Below, one piece after another: positions 1-8,722 of a stretch of DNA of 64,000 nucleotides. Under the pieces are notes generated by a model, which was not told the origin of the DNA, did no database searches, and saw nothing but the letters and a program-made list of their open reading frames with translations. The stretch's first letter is position 1, and the number at the start of each line of letters is the position of its first letter. The DNA is from Ilumatobacter coccineus YM16-304 (GTDB lineage Bacteria > Actinomycetota > Acidimicrobiia > Acidimicrobiales > Ilumatobacteraceae), in contig NC_020520.1 of NCBI RefSeq assembly GCF_000348785.1, positions 1,054,001 to 1,118,000 of the forward strand, written 5' to 3'. The translations under genes and the position numbers were made by a program.

Positions 1-1
1 A

Positions 2-976
2 GATCGAGAGCGCCCGGACGGCGCGCTGCACGACGCCATCCGCGAGCTGCTCGCCGAGCGCGGCGCCAGCTTCTGGAACCAGTTGCGGTCGGCCGCGCCC
101 GGTTCGACCGACGACGAGTTGCTCGCCGCGCTCTGGGACCTCGTGTGGGCCGGCGAGGTCACCAACGACTCGCTCGCTCCGCTGCGCGCCGTGGTGGCCG
201 GCGCCAAGGTCAAGTCGGGTGGCTCGACGACGCGGAAGTCGAGGGCGGGTGTGCGCCCACGTCCCGGTCGGCTCAACCGCATCGGACCGCCCGCCGGTCA
301 GGGCCGCTGGAGCCTCGTCGCTCCGCTGCTCGAACCGGCACCGCACCCGACCGAGGCGGCGCACGCGCAAGCGCTGCAACTCATCGAGCGCTACGGCGTG
401 GTCACGCGTGAAGGTGTGCTCGCCGAAGGCATCGCCGGTGGATTCACCAACGTGTACGGCGTGCTCAAGGTGCTCGAAGAACGCGGGCAGGTTCGCCGCG
501 GCTACTTCGTCGACGGGTTGGGTGCTGCCCAGTTCGCGATCCCGGGCGCGGTCGATCGGCTGCGCTCGGCCCGCGACACGCCCGACCCGATCTTCCATCC
601 CGACGATCAGCCCGACCCGATCGTCCTGGCGTCGACCGACCCGGCCAACCCGTACGGCGGCACGCTCCCGTGGCCGACCACCACCGGGCGTCCGGCCCGG
701 AGCGCGTCGTCGCTCGTCGTGTTGCGCGCCGGAAAGCTGCTGGCGTGGTTCGATCGTCGAGCGCATCACCTCGTCACGTTCCCCGACACGCTGATCGACA
801 CGTCGTGGGCGACGGCGCTGATGGGCCTCGTTCGAGACGGACGCGCCAAGTCGATCGAGATCCGCAAGGTCGACGGTGAGCCGCTCACCGGCGCCGACGC
901 ACCGGAAGGGTTCGTGGAGTTGCTGCGCACCGCCGGGTTCGCCGACGGCTACCGCGGCATGACCCACCGCTCGTAG
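2..976 (+). CDS. lhr: ATP-dependent helicase Lhr, C-terminal fragment (5' truncated by window edge)
   Basis: The frame is open from the first base with no start and ends in TAG, so this is the last 324 residues of a longer protein. The stretch SFWNQL followed by LWDLVWAGEVTND is typical of the C-terminal region of bacterial Lhr, a large superfamily 2 3'-5' helicase implicated in DNA repair. The DEAD-box motor domains would lie to the left of the window. The visible part is the accessory C-terminal domain, with a basic linker (about residues 70-90) and a winged-helix-like stretch near residues 120-165 (YGVVTREGVLAEG, VYGVLKVLEERGQVRRGYF). The acyltransferase gene starts 23 bp downstream on the same strand. 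The family call is good, but it rests only on the C-terminal third or less. Confidence 0.8.
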   Translation, partial: DRERPDGALHDAIRELLAERGASFWNQLRSAAPGSTDDELLAALWDLVWAGEVTNDSLAPLRAVVAGAKVKSGGSTTRKSRAGVRPRPGRLNRIGPPAGQGRWSLVAPLLEPAPHPTEAAHAQALQLIERYGVVTREGVLAEGIAGGFTNVYGVLKVLEERGQVRRGYFVDGLGAAQFAIPGAVDRLRSARDTPDPIFHPDDQPDPIVLASTDPANPYGGTLPWPTTTGRPARSASSLVVLRAGKLLAWFDRRAHHLVTFPDTLIDTSWATALMGLVRDGRAKSIEIRKVDGEPLTGADAPEGFVELLRTAGFADGYRGMTHRS

Positions 977-999
977 CAGCACTAGGTTCGCAGGTCGCT

Positions 1000-2121
1000 G
1001 TGCTGTTCAACCCGCTTCGCAACGACACACCGCGTGTCACCGCCCGCACGATCGAGTTCCTCAATCTGCTGCGCGGCGTGGCCGTACTCCTCGTCGTGTA
1101 CGACCACCTCGGCGCGATCTGGCCCGAGTCCAACGGGCGGTCATGGGTCGCCAATCGGGTGATCCGGCGTTGGGTGAGCGAACCGCTCGGCATCATCCAG
1201 GACTTCGGCTTCTTCGGTGTGGCCGTGTTCTTCCTCATCTCGGGCTTCGTCATCACGCACGTCGCGCAACGCGAGACGCGTCTCCAGTTCGCCGTCAAAC
1301 GAGTGCTCCGGATCTATCCGCCGCTGATCGTGTCGATCCTGTTGATCATCGCGATCGCCTTCATCCAGGGCACGCAGCGTCTCTCGATCGGCGAGTACGC
1401 CCAGACGATGACGCTTGCCAACTACTTCCGTGTCCCCACGTTCGTCGCCAACGCCGTGGCGTGGACGCTCGTGATCGAGATGTTGTTCTACATCGGCGTG
1501 TTCATCACGCTGCCGCTGCTCAAGCGGTGGCCGCTCGTCGCGAACGGCTGCCTGCTTGGTGCGTGCGCACTGATCATCCTCACGGCCCGGTCGTTCGGCG
1601 CGAGCTACTTCCTGTTCGCCGCTGCGGTCGCCTATGTGCCATACCTGCTGCTCGGCCAACTCGTGTACCTGCGGTGGACGCGGCGCATCACCACCGTCGA
1701 CTACGCGGTGTTCACGCTCGCGACCTATCTCGTCGTCGTGTTCGGCATCCGGCGGATCCACACGGCGTTCTCGCCGGCCGACAACAGCTACATGATCAGC
1801 GTCGGATTCGCGTTCGCGCTGTTCGTCGTGGCGCTCCTGTTCGAGGAGTCGATTCGCGTGCCGGCAGCGATCGCTCGAACCTCCGAGATCAGCTACTCGC
1901 TGTATCTCGTGCACGGCGTGATCGGCTTCTACGTGCTCGACGTCCTGGTGGGCCGAGTGCCGTTCACGGCGGCGATCGTCGTCGCCTTCGCGGTTGCCTA
2001 TGCGGTGGCGTGGGCGTCACATCGATTCGTCGAGTTGCCGTCGCAGCGGCTCGCTCGATCCCTGCTCGCCCGCCGCACGGCGACCGACCAGTCGGTGCAT
2101 CCAGCCCGTCCGCGAACGTGA
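1000..2121 (+). CDS. Membrane acyltransferase (acyltransferase 3 family)
   Basis: The 373-residue protein is an integral membrane acyltransferase of the OafA/WecH type, which moves acetyl or other acyl groups onto cell-surface glycans or lipids. The N-terminus has the family signature: EFLNLLRGVAVLLVVYDHL, with the conserved Arg and His of the first helix. FFGVAVFFLISGFVITH follows near residue 70 and an R-rich loop (KRVLRIYPPL) near residue 105. About ten hydrophobic helices follow, and near the C-terminus is ISYSLYLVHGVIGFY, also usual in the family. The start is GTG at 1000. The acceptor substrate cannot be told from sequence. The gene is convergent with the carotenoid oxygenase gene, with a strong hairpin between them. 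Confidence 0.85.
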   Translation: MLFNPLRNDTPRVTARTIEFLNLLRGVAVLLVVYDHLGAIWPESNGRSWVANRVIRRWVSEPLGIIQDFGFFGVAVFFLISGFVITHVAQRETRLQFAVKRVLRIYPPLIVSILLIIAIAFIQGTQRLSIGEYAQTMTLANYFRVPTFVANAVAWTLVIEMLFYIGVFITLPLLKRWPLVANGCLLGACALIILTARSFGASYFLFAAAVAYVPYLLLGQLVYLRWTRRITTVDYAVFTLATYLVVVFGIRRIHTAFSPADNSYMISVGFAFALFVVALLFEESIRVPAAIARTSEISYSLYLVHGVIGFYVLDVLVGRVPFTAAIVVAFAVAYAVAWASHRFVELPSQRLARSLLARRTATDQSVHPARPRT

Positions 2122-2148
2122 CCCTCCCAAATACTCGCCCCGAGAATC

Positions 2149-2185
2149 GACAACCTGGGTTGTCAGCCCGACAACCCAGGTTGTC
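2149..2185. terminator. Perfect 16-bp inverted repeat between convergent genes
   Basis: Left arm GACAACCTGGGTTGTC (2149-2164) and right arm GACAACCCAGGTTGTC (2170-2185) are exact reverse complements around a 5-nt loop. Pairing resumes beyond one mismatch (AAT with ATT). It lies between the ends of the acyltransferase (+) and the carotenoid oxygenase (-), so a bidirectional terminator is the simplest reading. No U-tract follows. The remainder of 2122-2304 shows nothing else recognisable. Confidence 0.65.
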
Positions 2186-2304
2186 AATTCCGCGAGCGGT
2201 GATGATCTGCTCTCGACGACGGTCGTGCCGTGACCGCGCCATCGCTCGATCCCGAGCACCCGGTCGAGTGAGCCCGTGGCTCGAAGGTCGGACGGGGTGT
2301 CGAG

Positions 2305-3663
2305 TCAGGCGGGGGGAGCGACGCTGGCGTCGGGAACCCAGTTGCCGTGGAACCCGAAGGGCACTCGCTGGGGGAGTGCGATCTGTGCGACCGCGGGCCC
2401 GGTGAAGTCTTCGGCGTCGAGCACGTGGAGTTCGCTCGAGTCGGTGGTGGCGTCGTAGACGACCGTGAGGATCCAGCCGGCATCTTCCTCGTCTCGCCCC
2501 GCCTTCGGGACGAACACCGGCTCGGCGCCGCCCCGTCCGAAACCGAACTCGTGGCGCTCGACGCTGCCGTTCGCGAAGTCGTACTTGTTGACCGCCCCGT
2601 GCAGGTTGACCTCGCGCGGCTTGACCTGCGAGGTGTACCCGAAGCGGTGCTCCTCGAGCCCGACGCGCGGGTTGTGGCGCGGGAACTCCTGAGGCATGTC
2701 GTCGATGCGCGTCTCGGTGACGCGGCGAGCGACCGGATCGATGATCCACCGGTCGAGCGTCGGCGGCTTCTCGGTGAACGGGCCGTTGCGGTCGTCGACC
2801 ATGAGGTCGTCGTAGCGACACACGTCGACCGTGACTCGACCGTCGGGCATGTCGTACGCGTTGAGCGGGTGGAACACGTAGCACGGGTCGACGTCACACC
2901 ACACGATGTCGTCGGCGCTGCCGTCGCGGGGGAGCAGTCCGACGCGGCACGGGCGGTCGGGATCCCACTTGAACGGGAACGGGTAGCCCGCGGCGAGCAC
3001 GTCGAAGTTCACCGTGACCGACAGGTCGTACACGATCGCGTACTTGTCGGTGAGCGACATGTCGTGCATCATCGGCATGTCGGGGACGGGGATGGCGAGG
3101 TTCTTCGTGACCGTGCCGTCGCTGCCGACGACGGTGTAGTTGACGTGGTCGACGAGGTCGGGCCACTGGTAGTTCATCGAGTGCAGTTCACCGGTCGCCG
3201 AGTCGTACTTCGGGTGGGCGGTGAAGGGGCCGTCGAGGGTGCCGTTGAACCGGTTCTCGCCCAGTGGGGTGAGGTCGTAGGCGAGTTCGATCGGCGGGCT
3301 GCCCGCTTCGACCATGGCCCAGGTGGTGCCGGCGAACCCACCGACGTTGGTGTTGGCGCCGAACTTGCCGGCGGCGCGATCTTCGGCCGGGCTCACGTAG
3401 CGGTTGCGATACCACTCGGCCTTGCCACCGCGCAGGCGCACGCCGTGGACCATGCCGTGACCCATGAACCAGTGGTGCTTCGCCGGGTCGACCTCGAGTT
3501 CGGGGTTGGGCCCGTTGCGCAGCCAGCGGCCTTCGAGCTCGGCGGGGATCTCTCCCTCGACCGGCAGGTCGTGGGCGGTGAGCTCCTGCTCGACCGGGGC
3601 GTAGTTGCCCGAGAGATAGATGTTCTCGCTCGGTCGGCGATCAGGAAGTACAGCATCGGTCAT
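2305..3663 (-). CDS. Carotenoid oxygenase (RPE65 / carotenoid cleavage dioxygenase family)
   Basis: This non-haem Fe(II) enzyme of 452 residues is expected to cleave carotenoid, apocarotenoid or stilbene double bonds with O2. N-terminal YLSGNYAPV and LEGRWLRNGPNPE are family hallmarks. The four iron-binding histidines can be placed in FTAHPKYD, MMHDMSLT, YVFHPLNAYD and, near the C-terminus, PFGFHGNWVPD. Length is normal for the family. The frame extends upstream to a TTG at 3675, but the ATG at 3663 (MTDAVLPD) is the better start. There is no signal peptide, so it should be cytosolic. It is divergent from the PadR operon across a region rich in palindromes. The exact substrate is unknown. Confidence 0.9.
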   Translation of the reverse strand: MTDAVLPDRRPSENIYLSGNYAPVEQELTAHDLPVEGEIPAELEGRWLRNGPNPELEVDPAKHHWFMGHGMVHGVRLRGGKAEWYRNRYVSPAEDRAAGKFGANTNVGGFAGTTWAMVEAGSPPIELAYDLTPLGENRFNGTLDGPFTAHPKYDSATGELHSMNYQWPDLVDHVNYTVVGSDGTVTKNLAIPVPDMPMMHDMSLTDKYAIVYDLSVTVNFDVLAAGYPFPFKWDPDRPCRVGLLPRDGSADDIVWCDVDPCYVFHPLNAYDMPDGRVTVDVCRYDDLMVDDRNGPFTEKPPTLDRWIIDPVARRVTETRIDDMPQEFPRHNPRVGLEEHRFGYTSQVKPREVNLHGAVNKYDFANGSVERHEFGFGRGGAEPVFVPKAGRDEEDAGWILTVVYDATTDSSELHVLDAEDFTGPAVAQIALPQRVPFGFHGNWVPDASVAPPA

Positions 3664-3707
3664 GCCGACATCCAACCAGATGAGTGAACACCTGTCAACC
3701 TAAACCG

Positions 3708-3789
3708 TCAAACGGTGTCAGACACCGAATGGCGAGCGCGGTGCCGGGTCTCGTCGGTGGCCAGTCATCCGGTGTCAGACACCGTTTGA
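3708..3789. repeat. Inverted pair of GGTGTCAGACACC palindromic elements
   Basis: Two copies of a 15-bp palindrome CGGTGTCAGACACCG (3713-3727 and 3770-3784) lie in opposite orientation. Their flanks extend the match, so TCAAACGGTGTCAGACACCG at 3708-3727 is the exact reverse complement of 3770-3789, with 42 bp between. A related copy lies inside the 3' end of ccmA (19059-19089) and shares 20 identical bases with the second copy here. The site is the divergent promoter region of the carotenoid oxygenase and the PadR operon. A dispersed extragenic palindrome (REP-like) or a regulator site are both possible. Confidence 0.7.
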
Positions 3790-3805
3790 GACATCATGTG
3801 ACGAA

Positions 3806-3845
3806 ATGCATACTGGGTATTGCTTTCTGGATACCGAGTATGCAT
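3806..3845. promoter_or_regulatory. Probable PadR operator overlapping the padR operon promoter
   Basis: A near-perfect dyad lies just upstream of padR: ATGCATACTGGGTAT (3806-3820) and ATACCGAGTATGCAT (3831-3845), 14 of 15 positions pairing, spacer 10 bp. AT-rich ATAC/GTAT dyads are common among PadR operators. A possible core promoter, TTGCTT (3820-3825), 17-bp spacer, CATACT (3843-3848), falls inside it, which would allow repression by occlusion. Autoregulation is inferred, not shown. Confidence 0.65.
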
Positions 3846-3873
3846 ACTTGGTAACTATGAGATCGAGGCCGCT

Positions 3874-4413
3874 ATGGCAGTGAAGCATGGGTTGCTCGCC
3901 CTTCTCCGAGATGACCCGCACTACGGGTACCAGCTCAAGACCGAGTTCGAATCGGTCACGGGCGGCGTGTGGCCGCTCAACGTCGGCCAGGTGTACACCA
4001 CCCTCGATCGGCTCGAACGCGATGGCCTCGTCACGATGGAACTCGGCGACGACGACCAGAAGCTCTACTCGATCACGCGGGCCGGCGTCGACGAACTCGG
4101 CGACTGGTGGCAAGCGGTTCCGGCCGACGAACCGCCACCGCGCGATGAACTGATGCTCAAGGTCCTGATGGCGATCGAGCACGGCCCCGACCATGCGCTC
4201 GACGTGCTCACCCGACAGCGGTCGGCGCTCACCGCCCTGCTGCAGATGCGTCGTCGTGAACGCAGCGCGGTCCATCCGCCAGGAGCGATCTCGAACGGCG
4301 AGGGCCTCGCCGCACTGCTCGTCACCGACGCCCTCATCGTCCGTGCCGAAGCCGACCTGCGATGGCTCGAAGTCTGCGAAGCCCGTATCTCGACGCTGAA
4401 GGCCAACTCATGA
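3874..4413 (+). CDS. PadR-family transcriptional regulator
   Basis: The 179-residue protein has the PadR winged-helix domain at its N-terminus: MAVKHGLLALLRDDPHYGYQLK, then VWPLNVGQVYTTLDRLERDGLV, then a wing (DDQKLYSITRAG). The C-terminal half is a helical dimerisation domain of the VirR/PadR-s2 type. The ATG at 3874 is chosen because the PadR fold begins there. Upstream codons in the same frame run through the operator-like dyad. It overlaps the ABC ATPase gene by ATGA and so is translationally coupled to it. PadR regulators next to ABC exporters usually repress the exporter until a toxic ligand binds. The ligand is unknown. Confidence 0.9.
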   Translation: MAVKHGLLALLRDDPHYGYQLKTEFESVTGGVWPLNVGQVYTTLDRLERDGLVTMELGDDDQKLYSITRAGVDELGDWWQAVPADEPPPRDELMLKVLMAIEHGPDHALDVLTRQRSALTALLQMRRRERSAVHPPGAISNGEGLAALLVTDALIVRAEADLRWLEVCEARISTLKANS

Positions 4414-5183
4414 CCGACCAACCCCGCGACACCACCAACGCTCTCGCTACGAGCCCACCGGCTCAGAAGGTGAACACTCCCATGCTCCAGTACCTCGACG
4501 TCGTCAAGAGCTACGGCTCCGGATCGACCGAAGTGCGTGCGGTCACCGACGTCTCCCTCACGGTCCAACGCGGCGAATTCGTCGCCGTCATGGGGCCATC
4601 GGGGTGCGGCAAGTCGACCCTGCTGCACCTGGCCGGAGCGCTCGAACAACCGAGCGCCGGCCGAGTCATCGTCGACGGCAACGACCTCGCCGACCTGTCA
4701 CCCGCCCAGCAGGCAGAGCTCCGACGCAATGATGTCGGCTACGTCTTCCAATCGCTCAACCTGATTCCGGCGCTCACCGCACTCGAGAACGTGATGCTGC
4801 CGCTCGAACTCGACGGAACGCCCTCGAAACAGGCCCGCAAGATCGCCCGCGCCGCGCTCGAACAGGTCGGCCTCGACCAACACCTCGATCGCTATCCCGA
4901 CGACTTCTCCGGCGGTCAACGCCAACGCATCGCCATCGCCCGAGCGCTCATCGGCGACCGCCGCCTGCTGCTGGCCGACGAGCCGACCGGCGCACTCGAC
5001 ACCGTCAACGGCGACCAGGTCGTCGAACTGCTCGCGGGTCTCGCTCGCGACCGCGGCGTGTCGGTGGTGATGGTCACCCACGACCCGCGATTCGCCTCGT
5101 GGGCCGACCGCGTGATCTTCCTGCGTGACGGTCGCGTGGTCGACGAGTCCGCTCCCGCGTTCGACGACAGCTCGATCCGATGA
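4410..5183 (+). CDS. ABC transporter ATP-binding protein (MacB/LolD type)
   Basis: This 257-residue nucleotide-binding subunit has Walker [10 protein letters not shown] near residue 64, signature FSGGQRQR near 168 and Walker [13 protein letters not shown] near 188. The H-loop MVTHDPRFA follows. The segment [12 protein letters not shown] is typical of the LolD/MacB/FtsE-like subfamily that pairs with FtsX-fold permeases. The ATG at 4410 overlaps the padR stop as ATGA. The downstream permease overlaps in the same way, so the three genes form one coupled operon. A regulated export or cell-envelope stress role is likely. Confidence 0.93.
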   Translation: MTDQPRDTTNALATSPPAQKVNTPMLQYLDVVKSYGSGSTEVRAVTDVSLTVQRGEFVAVMGPSGCGKSTLLHLAGALEQPSAGRVIVDGNDLADLSPAQQAELRRNDVGYVFQSLNLIPALTALENVMLPLELDGTPSKQARKIARAALEQVGLDQHLDRYPDDFSGGQRQRIAIARALIGDRRLLLADEPTGALDTVNGDQVVELLAGLARDRGVSVVMVTHDPRFASWADRVIFLRDGRVVDESAPAFDDSSIR

Positions 5184-7987
5184 CACTCCTCGACGATCGA
5201 CCGGCCGCTCCCGACGCATCGGCGGCCCCCGAGTCGACCCGCACGCGCTCGTCGTCTCCGACGGCGACGTGGAACTTCGCGTCGCGGCTTGCTCGACGCG
5301 AGGTGCGCCGCCGGCCCGGGCGCACGTTGCTCGTCATGCTGCTCATCGCCATCCCGGTGATGGGCATGGCCACGGCCAGCATCGTGGCGCGAACCACCGC
5401 TCCGGCGAACGGCGACACGTTCACGCAGCAGTACGGCAGCGCCGACGTCATCGTGGCGACGAGCGCGGGAAGTCCGTTCGGCTTCGACCGCAACACCGAG
5501 GTCCTCGGCGATCAGGCGCCGCCACTTCCCGACGGATCCAGCTTCGCCGAGGTCATGTCGATCTACTCGCCGATTCGCGCCGAGGTCGATGGCGCGGTCG
5601 CGACCGAGTACGTCCAGCTCAACGATGCCGATCTCGACGACCCGATGTTCGACGGAGCCGGTGCCGTGACCGACGGGCGAGTCCCCGAGGGGCCCGACGA
5701 GGCCTTCCTCAGCAGGCGCCTCGCCGACCAGTTCGGCGTCGACGTCGGCGACCGGCTGCGACTGGTGCGGCCCGACCTCACCCTCGACGTGGTCGGCATC
5801 GGTGGGGGAGCACAGTTCTACGAACAGAACCTGATCGTCATCCCGAACTTCGATCGCGATCTGGTGATCGACGACCAGCTGTCGATCGCGACCCTCATCG
5901 ATCTCCCGTCCGACCTGACACAGGAGGAACAGGCCGCGATTCTCGAGAGCTACCGGGCTCAGGGTTCCAACGCCTACGGCCGCACCGATCAGTGGACGTA
6001 CGGCGAGGAAGACGTGACCGGGCAGCAACTCGCCTGGGGGTGGGTCGCCGGCATGGTCGCCTTCGTGGCCGTCGGCATCGTCATCGCCGCGGCATTCGCC
6101 ACGTCGGCGCGGCGTCAACTCGTCACCATCGGTCAGCTCGCCGCCAACGGTGCTCCGCAACGACTCGTGCAACGCACGATGGCGTTGCAGGGTGCCTGGA
6201 CGGGAGCGCTCGGTGCCATCGTCGGCTTGGCGATCGCTCTCGTCGGTGTCGGCGTCGGCGATCACTACGGATGGCTCGACCGATTCGCCGGTCGCGAGAC
6301 CGGGTCGCTCGACATCGTCCCGATCGACATGATCGTGATCGCCCTCACGGCGGTTGTCGCCGCAACGGGCGCAGCCCTTGTGCCGGCTCGGTCTGCCGCG
6401 CGCATTCCGGTGCTGACCGCGTTGGCGGGGCGGCGCCCGGTGTCGACGCCGCCCAACTGGCTCGCCCCGACCGGTGTCGTGCTCCTGGTCGGCGGACTGC
6501 TTCTGCTGTTCGGTGCCGCCGGCACGCAAAGCGCCGACGACTTCACCGCGGCGATCGCCGTGCTCGGCTCGCTCGCCATCCTGTTCGGCATGGTTTGCGC
6601 GTCGCCGCTGATCGTGGCGGGCATCGGCGTGGTCGGCAGCCGCTTCGGAGGTGTGATCCGCCTCGCCGCTCGTTCACTCGACCGAGGGCGGGCGCGTTCC
6701 GCTGCCGTTCTCACTGCGGTCGCCACCGTCATCGCCCTCGCGGTGGCCGGAGCGACGGTCGCTCGCACGGCGGAGAACTCCGACCACGCCAGCGACTACG
6801 ACCCGGATCTCCGGACCGTGTCGGTGGCGTTCCAGGCCGACTGGTTCGGCAACCCGCCGGCGATGGACGAGATCTCGAGCACCGGCATCTTCGACCAGTC
6901 GCCACAGCCGCCGACCGAGTTGCCGACGCTGATCCGCGAGCCACTCGAGACGTTGCTGCCCGATGCGACCTGGACGCCGATCACGATGCTGGTCGTCGAT
7001 CCGCCGCCGTACAACGTCAACACCGGCCTGTACGTGGGCGACACGTTCGACGGGCAACGGCCTCGTCTGACGCAGATCGCCGTCGCCGACGAGGCATTGC
7101 TCGACCGGCTCGACTACTCCGACGAGCTCGTCGCAGCGCTCGACGAGCAGGGCATCCTCGGCGGCTGGGCGGGACACGGCGGTGAGTTTCTCGCCAGCGA
7201 CGGTCGAATCGTCGAGGTCGTCGGGTCGGAGGTGTTCGTCGAGAACGACGGCGACGGGTTCACCGACGGGGTCGACACGGTCGACGGTTCGCCCGCGACC
7301 CGTGACCCCCGAGTGCTCGGGTACGTGGCCGACTCGAACGGCAGGTACGTCGCCGAAGCGGTCGTGAGCGAGCGCTTCGTCGAGGAGAACGGACTCGACG
7401 CCGCCGTGGCCCAGTACTTCATCGACAACCCCGCCGACATCACGAAGCGGCAACGCGACGCGATCAACGAACTGCAGCCGCACTACGGACCCGACGCCTT
7501 CGTGGTCGAGGCCTCGGCGCCCGGGTTCGACGGGGTCGACGTCAACGAGGGCAACGTCTGGTACGTCTGGACCGACAGCCCGATCACCCGCACCCCGTGG
7601 GGCCTGATCCAACTCGGTGTCGCGCTGGCCTCGCTGGTGATGGTGCTGCTCGTGGTGGCGATCGGCCTGTCGCTCGCCGCGACCGAGAGCCGTGACGAAC
7701 GCGACGTGCTCCACGCGGTCGGCGCGGCGCCGAAGACGCTCCGTCGAGTCGCCGCAGCGAAGGCCTGGGTCATCACGACCGGGGCGGCGGTGGTGGCGAT
7801 TCCGACGGGCTACGCGACGATGTGGGTCATCGGCCGAGCCAACGACTCGACCGCGCCGTTCCCGGTGCTCCTGGTGCTGGCGCTGCTGTTCGCCGTGCCG
7901 GCGATCGCCGCGAGTGCGACCTTCGTCGTGTCGGCGATCGCTCAGCGAGTTCGTCCGATCACCGCGTCGACCGCGTCGGTCGTGTGA
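5180..7987 (+). CDS. FtsX-like ABC transporter permease
   Basis: The 935-residue permease has the duplicated FtsX/MacB layout. A first membrane helix lies near residues 50-70 (TLLVMLLIAIPVMG), followed by a large extracytoplasmic domain to about 280. A block of six or seven helices follows (about 285-530), then a second extracellular domain, and three C-terminal helices from about 810 (LIQLGVALASLVMVLLVV onward). ESRDERDVLHAVGAAPKTLRRV near residue 835 resembles the coupling loop that contacts the ATPase. It overlaps the ATPase gene by ATGA. This architecture serves mechanotransmission or extraction of substrates from the membrane, often antimicrobial peptides or lipoproteins. The substrate is not identifiable. 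Confidence 0.88.
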   Translation: MTLLDDRPAAPDASAAPESTRTRSSSPTATWNFASRLARREVRRRPGRTLLVMLLIAIPVMGMATASIVARTTAPANGDTFTQQYGSADVIVATSAGSPFGFDRNTEVLGDQAPPLPDGSSFAEVMSIYSPIRAEVDGAVATEYVQLNDADLDDPMFDGAGAVTDGRVPEGPDEAFLSRRLADQFGVDVGDRLRLVRPDLTLDVVGIGGGAQFYEQNLIVIPNFDRDLVIDDQLSIATLIDLPSDLTQEEQAAILESYRAQGSNAYGRTDQWTYGEEDVTGQQLAWGWVAGMVAFVAVGIVIAAAFATSARRQLVTIGQLAANGAPQRLVQRTMALQGAWTGALGAIVGLAIALVGVGVGDHYGWLDRFAGRETGSLDIVPIDMIVIALTAVVAATGAALVPARSAARIPVLTALAGRRPVSTPPNWLAPTGVVLLVGGLLLLFGAAGTQSADDFTAAIAVLGSLAILFGMVCASPLIVAGIGVVGSRFGGVIRLAARSLDRGRARSAAVLTAVATVIALAVAGATVARTAENSDHASDYDPDLRTVSVAFQADWFGNPPAMDEISSTGIFDQSPQPPTELPTLIREPLETLLPDATWTPITMLVVDPPPYNVNTGLYVGDTFDGQRPRLTQIAVADEALLDRLDYSDELVAALDEQGILGGWAGHGGEFLASDGRIVEVVGSEVFVENDGDGFTDGVDTVDGSPATRDPRVLGYVADSNGRYVAEAVVSERFVEENGLDAAVAQYFIDNPADITKRQRDAINELQPHYGPDAFVVEASAPGFDGVDVNEGNVWYVWTDSPITRTPWGLIQLGVALASLVMVLLVVAIGLSLAATESRDERDVLHAVGAAPKTLRRVAAAKAWVITTGAAVVAIPTGYATMWVIGRANDSTAPFPVLLVLALLFAVPAIAASATFVVSAIAQRVRPITASTASVV

Positions 7988-8000
7988 ACCGAGATCCGCC

Positions 8001-8049
8001 GGTCTGGTCTGGGTGTACGCCGTTCTCCGAAACTCATCCGGACCAGACC
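8001..8049. terminator. Hairpin and short direct repeat between convergent permease and TetR genes
   Basis: GGTCTGGTCTGG (8001-8012) pairs with CCGGACCAGACC (8038-8049) with one mismatch across a 25-nt loop. It lies between the 3' ends of the ABC permease and the TetR gene. A 20-bp unit starting GACCAGAGTGGCGGGA follows in two tandem copies (8046-8065, 8066-8085). Probably a bidirectional terminator, without a U-tract. Confidence 0.45.
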
Positions 8050-8087
8050 AGAGTGGCGGGAGCCGGACCAGAGTGGCGGGACGCGGT

Positions 8088-8663
8088 TCAGAGGGCTCGG
8101 AGGCCGGCCCAGGCGAGGGCGCTGACTTCCTTCGCGATGGCGTCGGGGTCGAACTCGTCGCCCAACTCGACCAGGCGGCGGCTCGCACCTTCGGCGAGGC
8201 CGACGAGGGCGTGGGCCAACGTGCGGCGATGGCTCTCGTCGATGTCGACGGCGATGAGCGGCGCGGTGGCGTTGGCCGCCTCGGACGTGATGCGAGCGAT
8301 GACCCGTGCGAACTCGTCGTCGCTCGACGTGCCCGGACCGAACAGCAGCTTGAACGCATCGTGGTCGTCGGAGACCCAGCGGAAGTAGGCCCGGAAGCCG
8401 AGTTCGGTCTGGCTCTTGCCGTCGGTGGCCTCGGCGGTCGCCTTGGCGATCGCTTCGAGGAGTTGGTTGCCGACCTCTTCGAGCAGCGCCTGATAGAGCT
8501 CGCGCTTGGAGTCGAAGTGCTGGTACAGCACCGGCTTGGTGACTCCGGCGGCCTCGGCGACATCGTTCATCGACGCCCCGTGGAACCCCGCAGCGGCGAA
8601 GACGTCGAGCGCGACCTCGAGGATCTGTTCGCGTCGTGCGTTGGCGGGGAGTCGTGGGGACAT
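8088..8663 (-). CDS. TetR/AcrR-family transcriptional regulator
   Basis: The 191-residue protein has an N-terminal TetR helix-turn-helix: RREQILEVALDVFAAAGFHG, then MNDVAEAAGVTKPVLYQHF with DSKRELYQALLEE, which is the classic pattern. The C-terminal ligand domain is helical and not assignable to a known ligand class. ATG at 8663 is supported by the position of the domain. A palindrome GTTACC-N4-GGTAAC lies 4 bp upstream of the start codon, which suggests autoregulation. The next gene upstream on the same strand encodes a small membrane protein and may be part of its regulon or operon. Confidence 0.92.
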   Translation of the reverse strand: MSPRLPANARREQILEVALDVFAAAGFHGASMNDVAEAAGVTKPVLYQHFDSKRELYQALLEEVGNQLLEAIAKATAEATDGKSQTELGFRAYFRWVSDDHDAFKLLFGPGTSSDDEFARVIARITSEAANATAPLIAVDIDESHRRTLAHALVGLAEGASRRLVELGDEFDPDAIAKEVSALAWAGLRAL

Positions 8664-8667
8664 ATGA

Positions 8668-8683
8668 GTTACCGGATGGTAAC
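8668..8683. promoter_or_regulatory. Probable TetR operator
   Basis: GTTACCGGATGGTAAC is a perfect 6-bp dyad with a 4-bp centre, 4 bp upstream of the TetR start codon. TTACC/GGTAA half-sites with short centres are common among TetR operators. It is the only such dyad seen near the gene. Confidence 0.6.
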
Positions 8684-8722
8684 CCGCCAGATCGGCGATG
8701 TCATCGGTTGCGTCATGAGCGG

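Noticed and set aside
4916-6529. 537-codon minus-strand frame opposite the ABC transporter genes
   Set aside because: Crosses two genes with firm motifs on the other strand; composition is that of a shadow.
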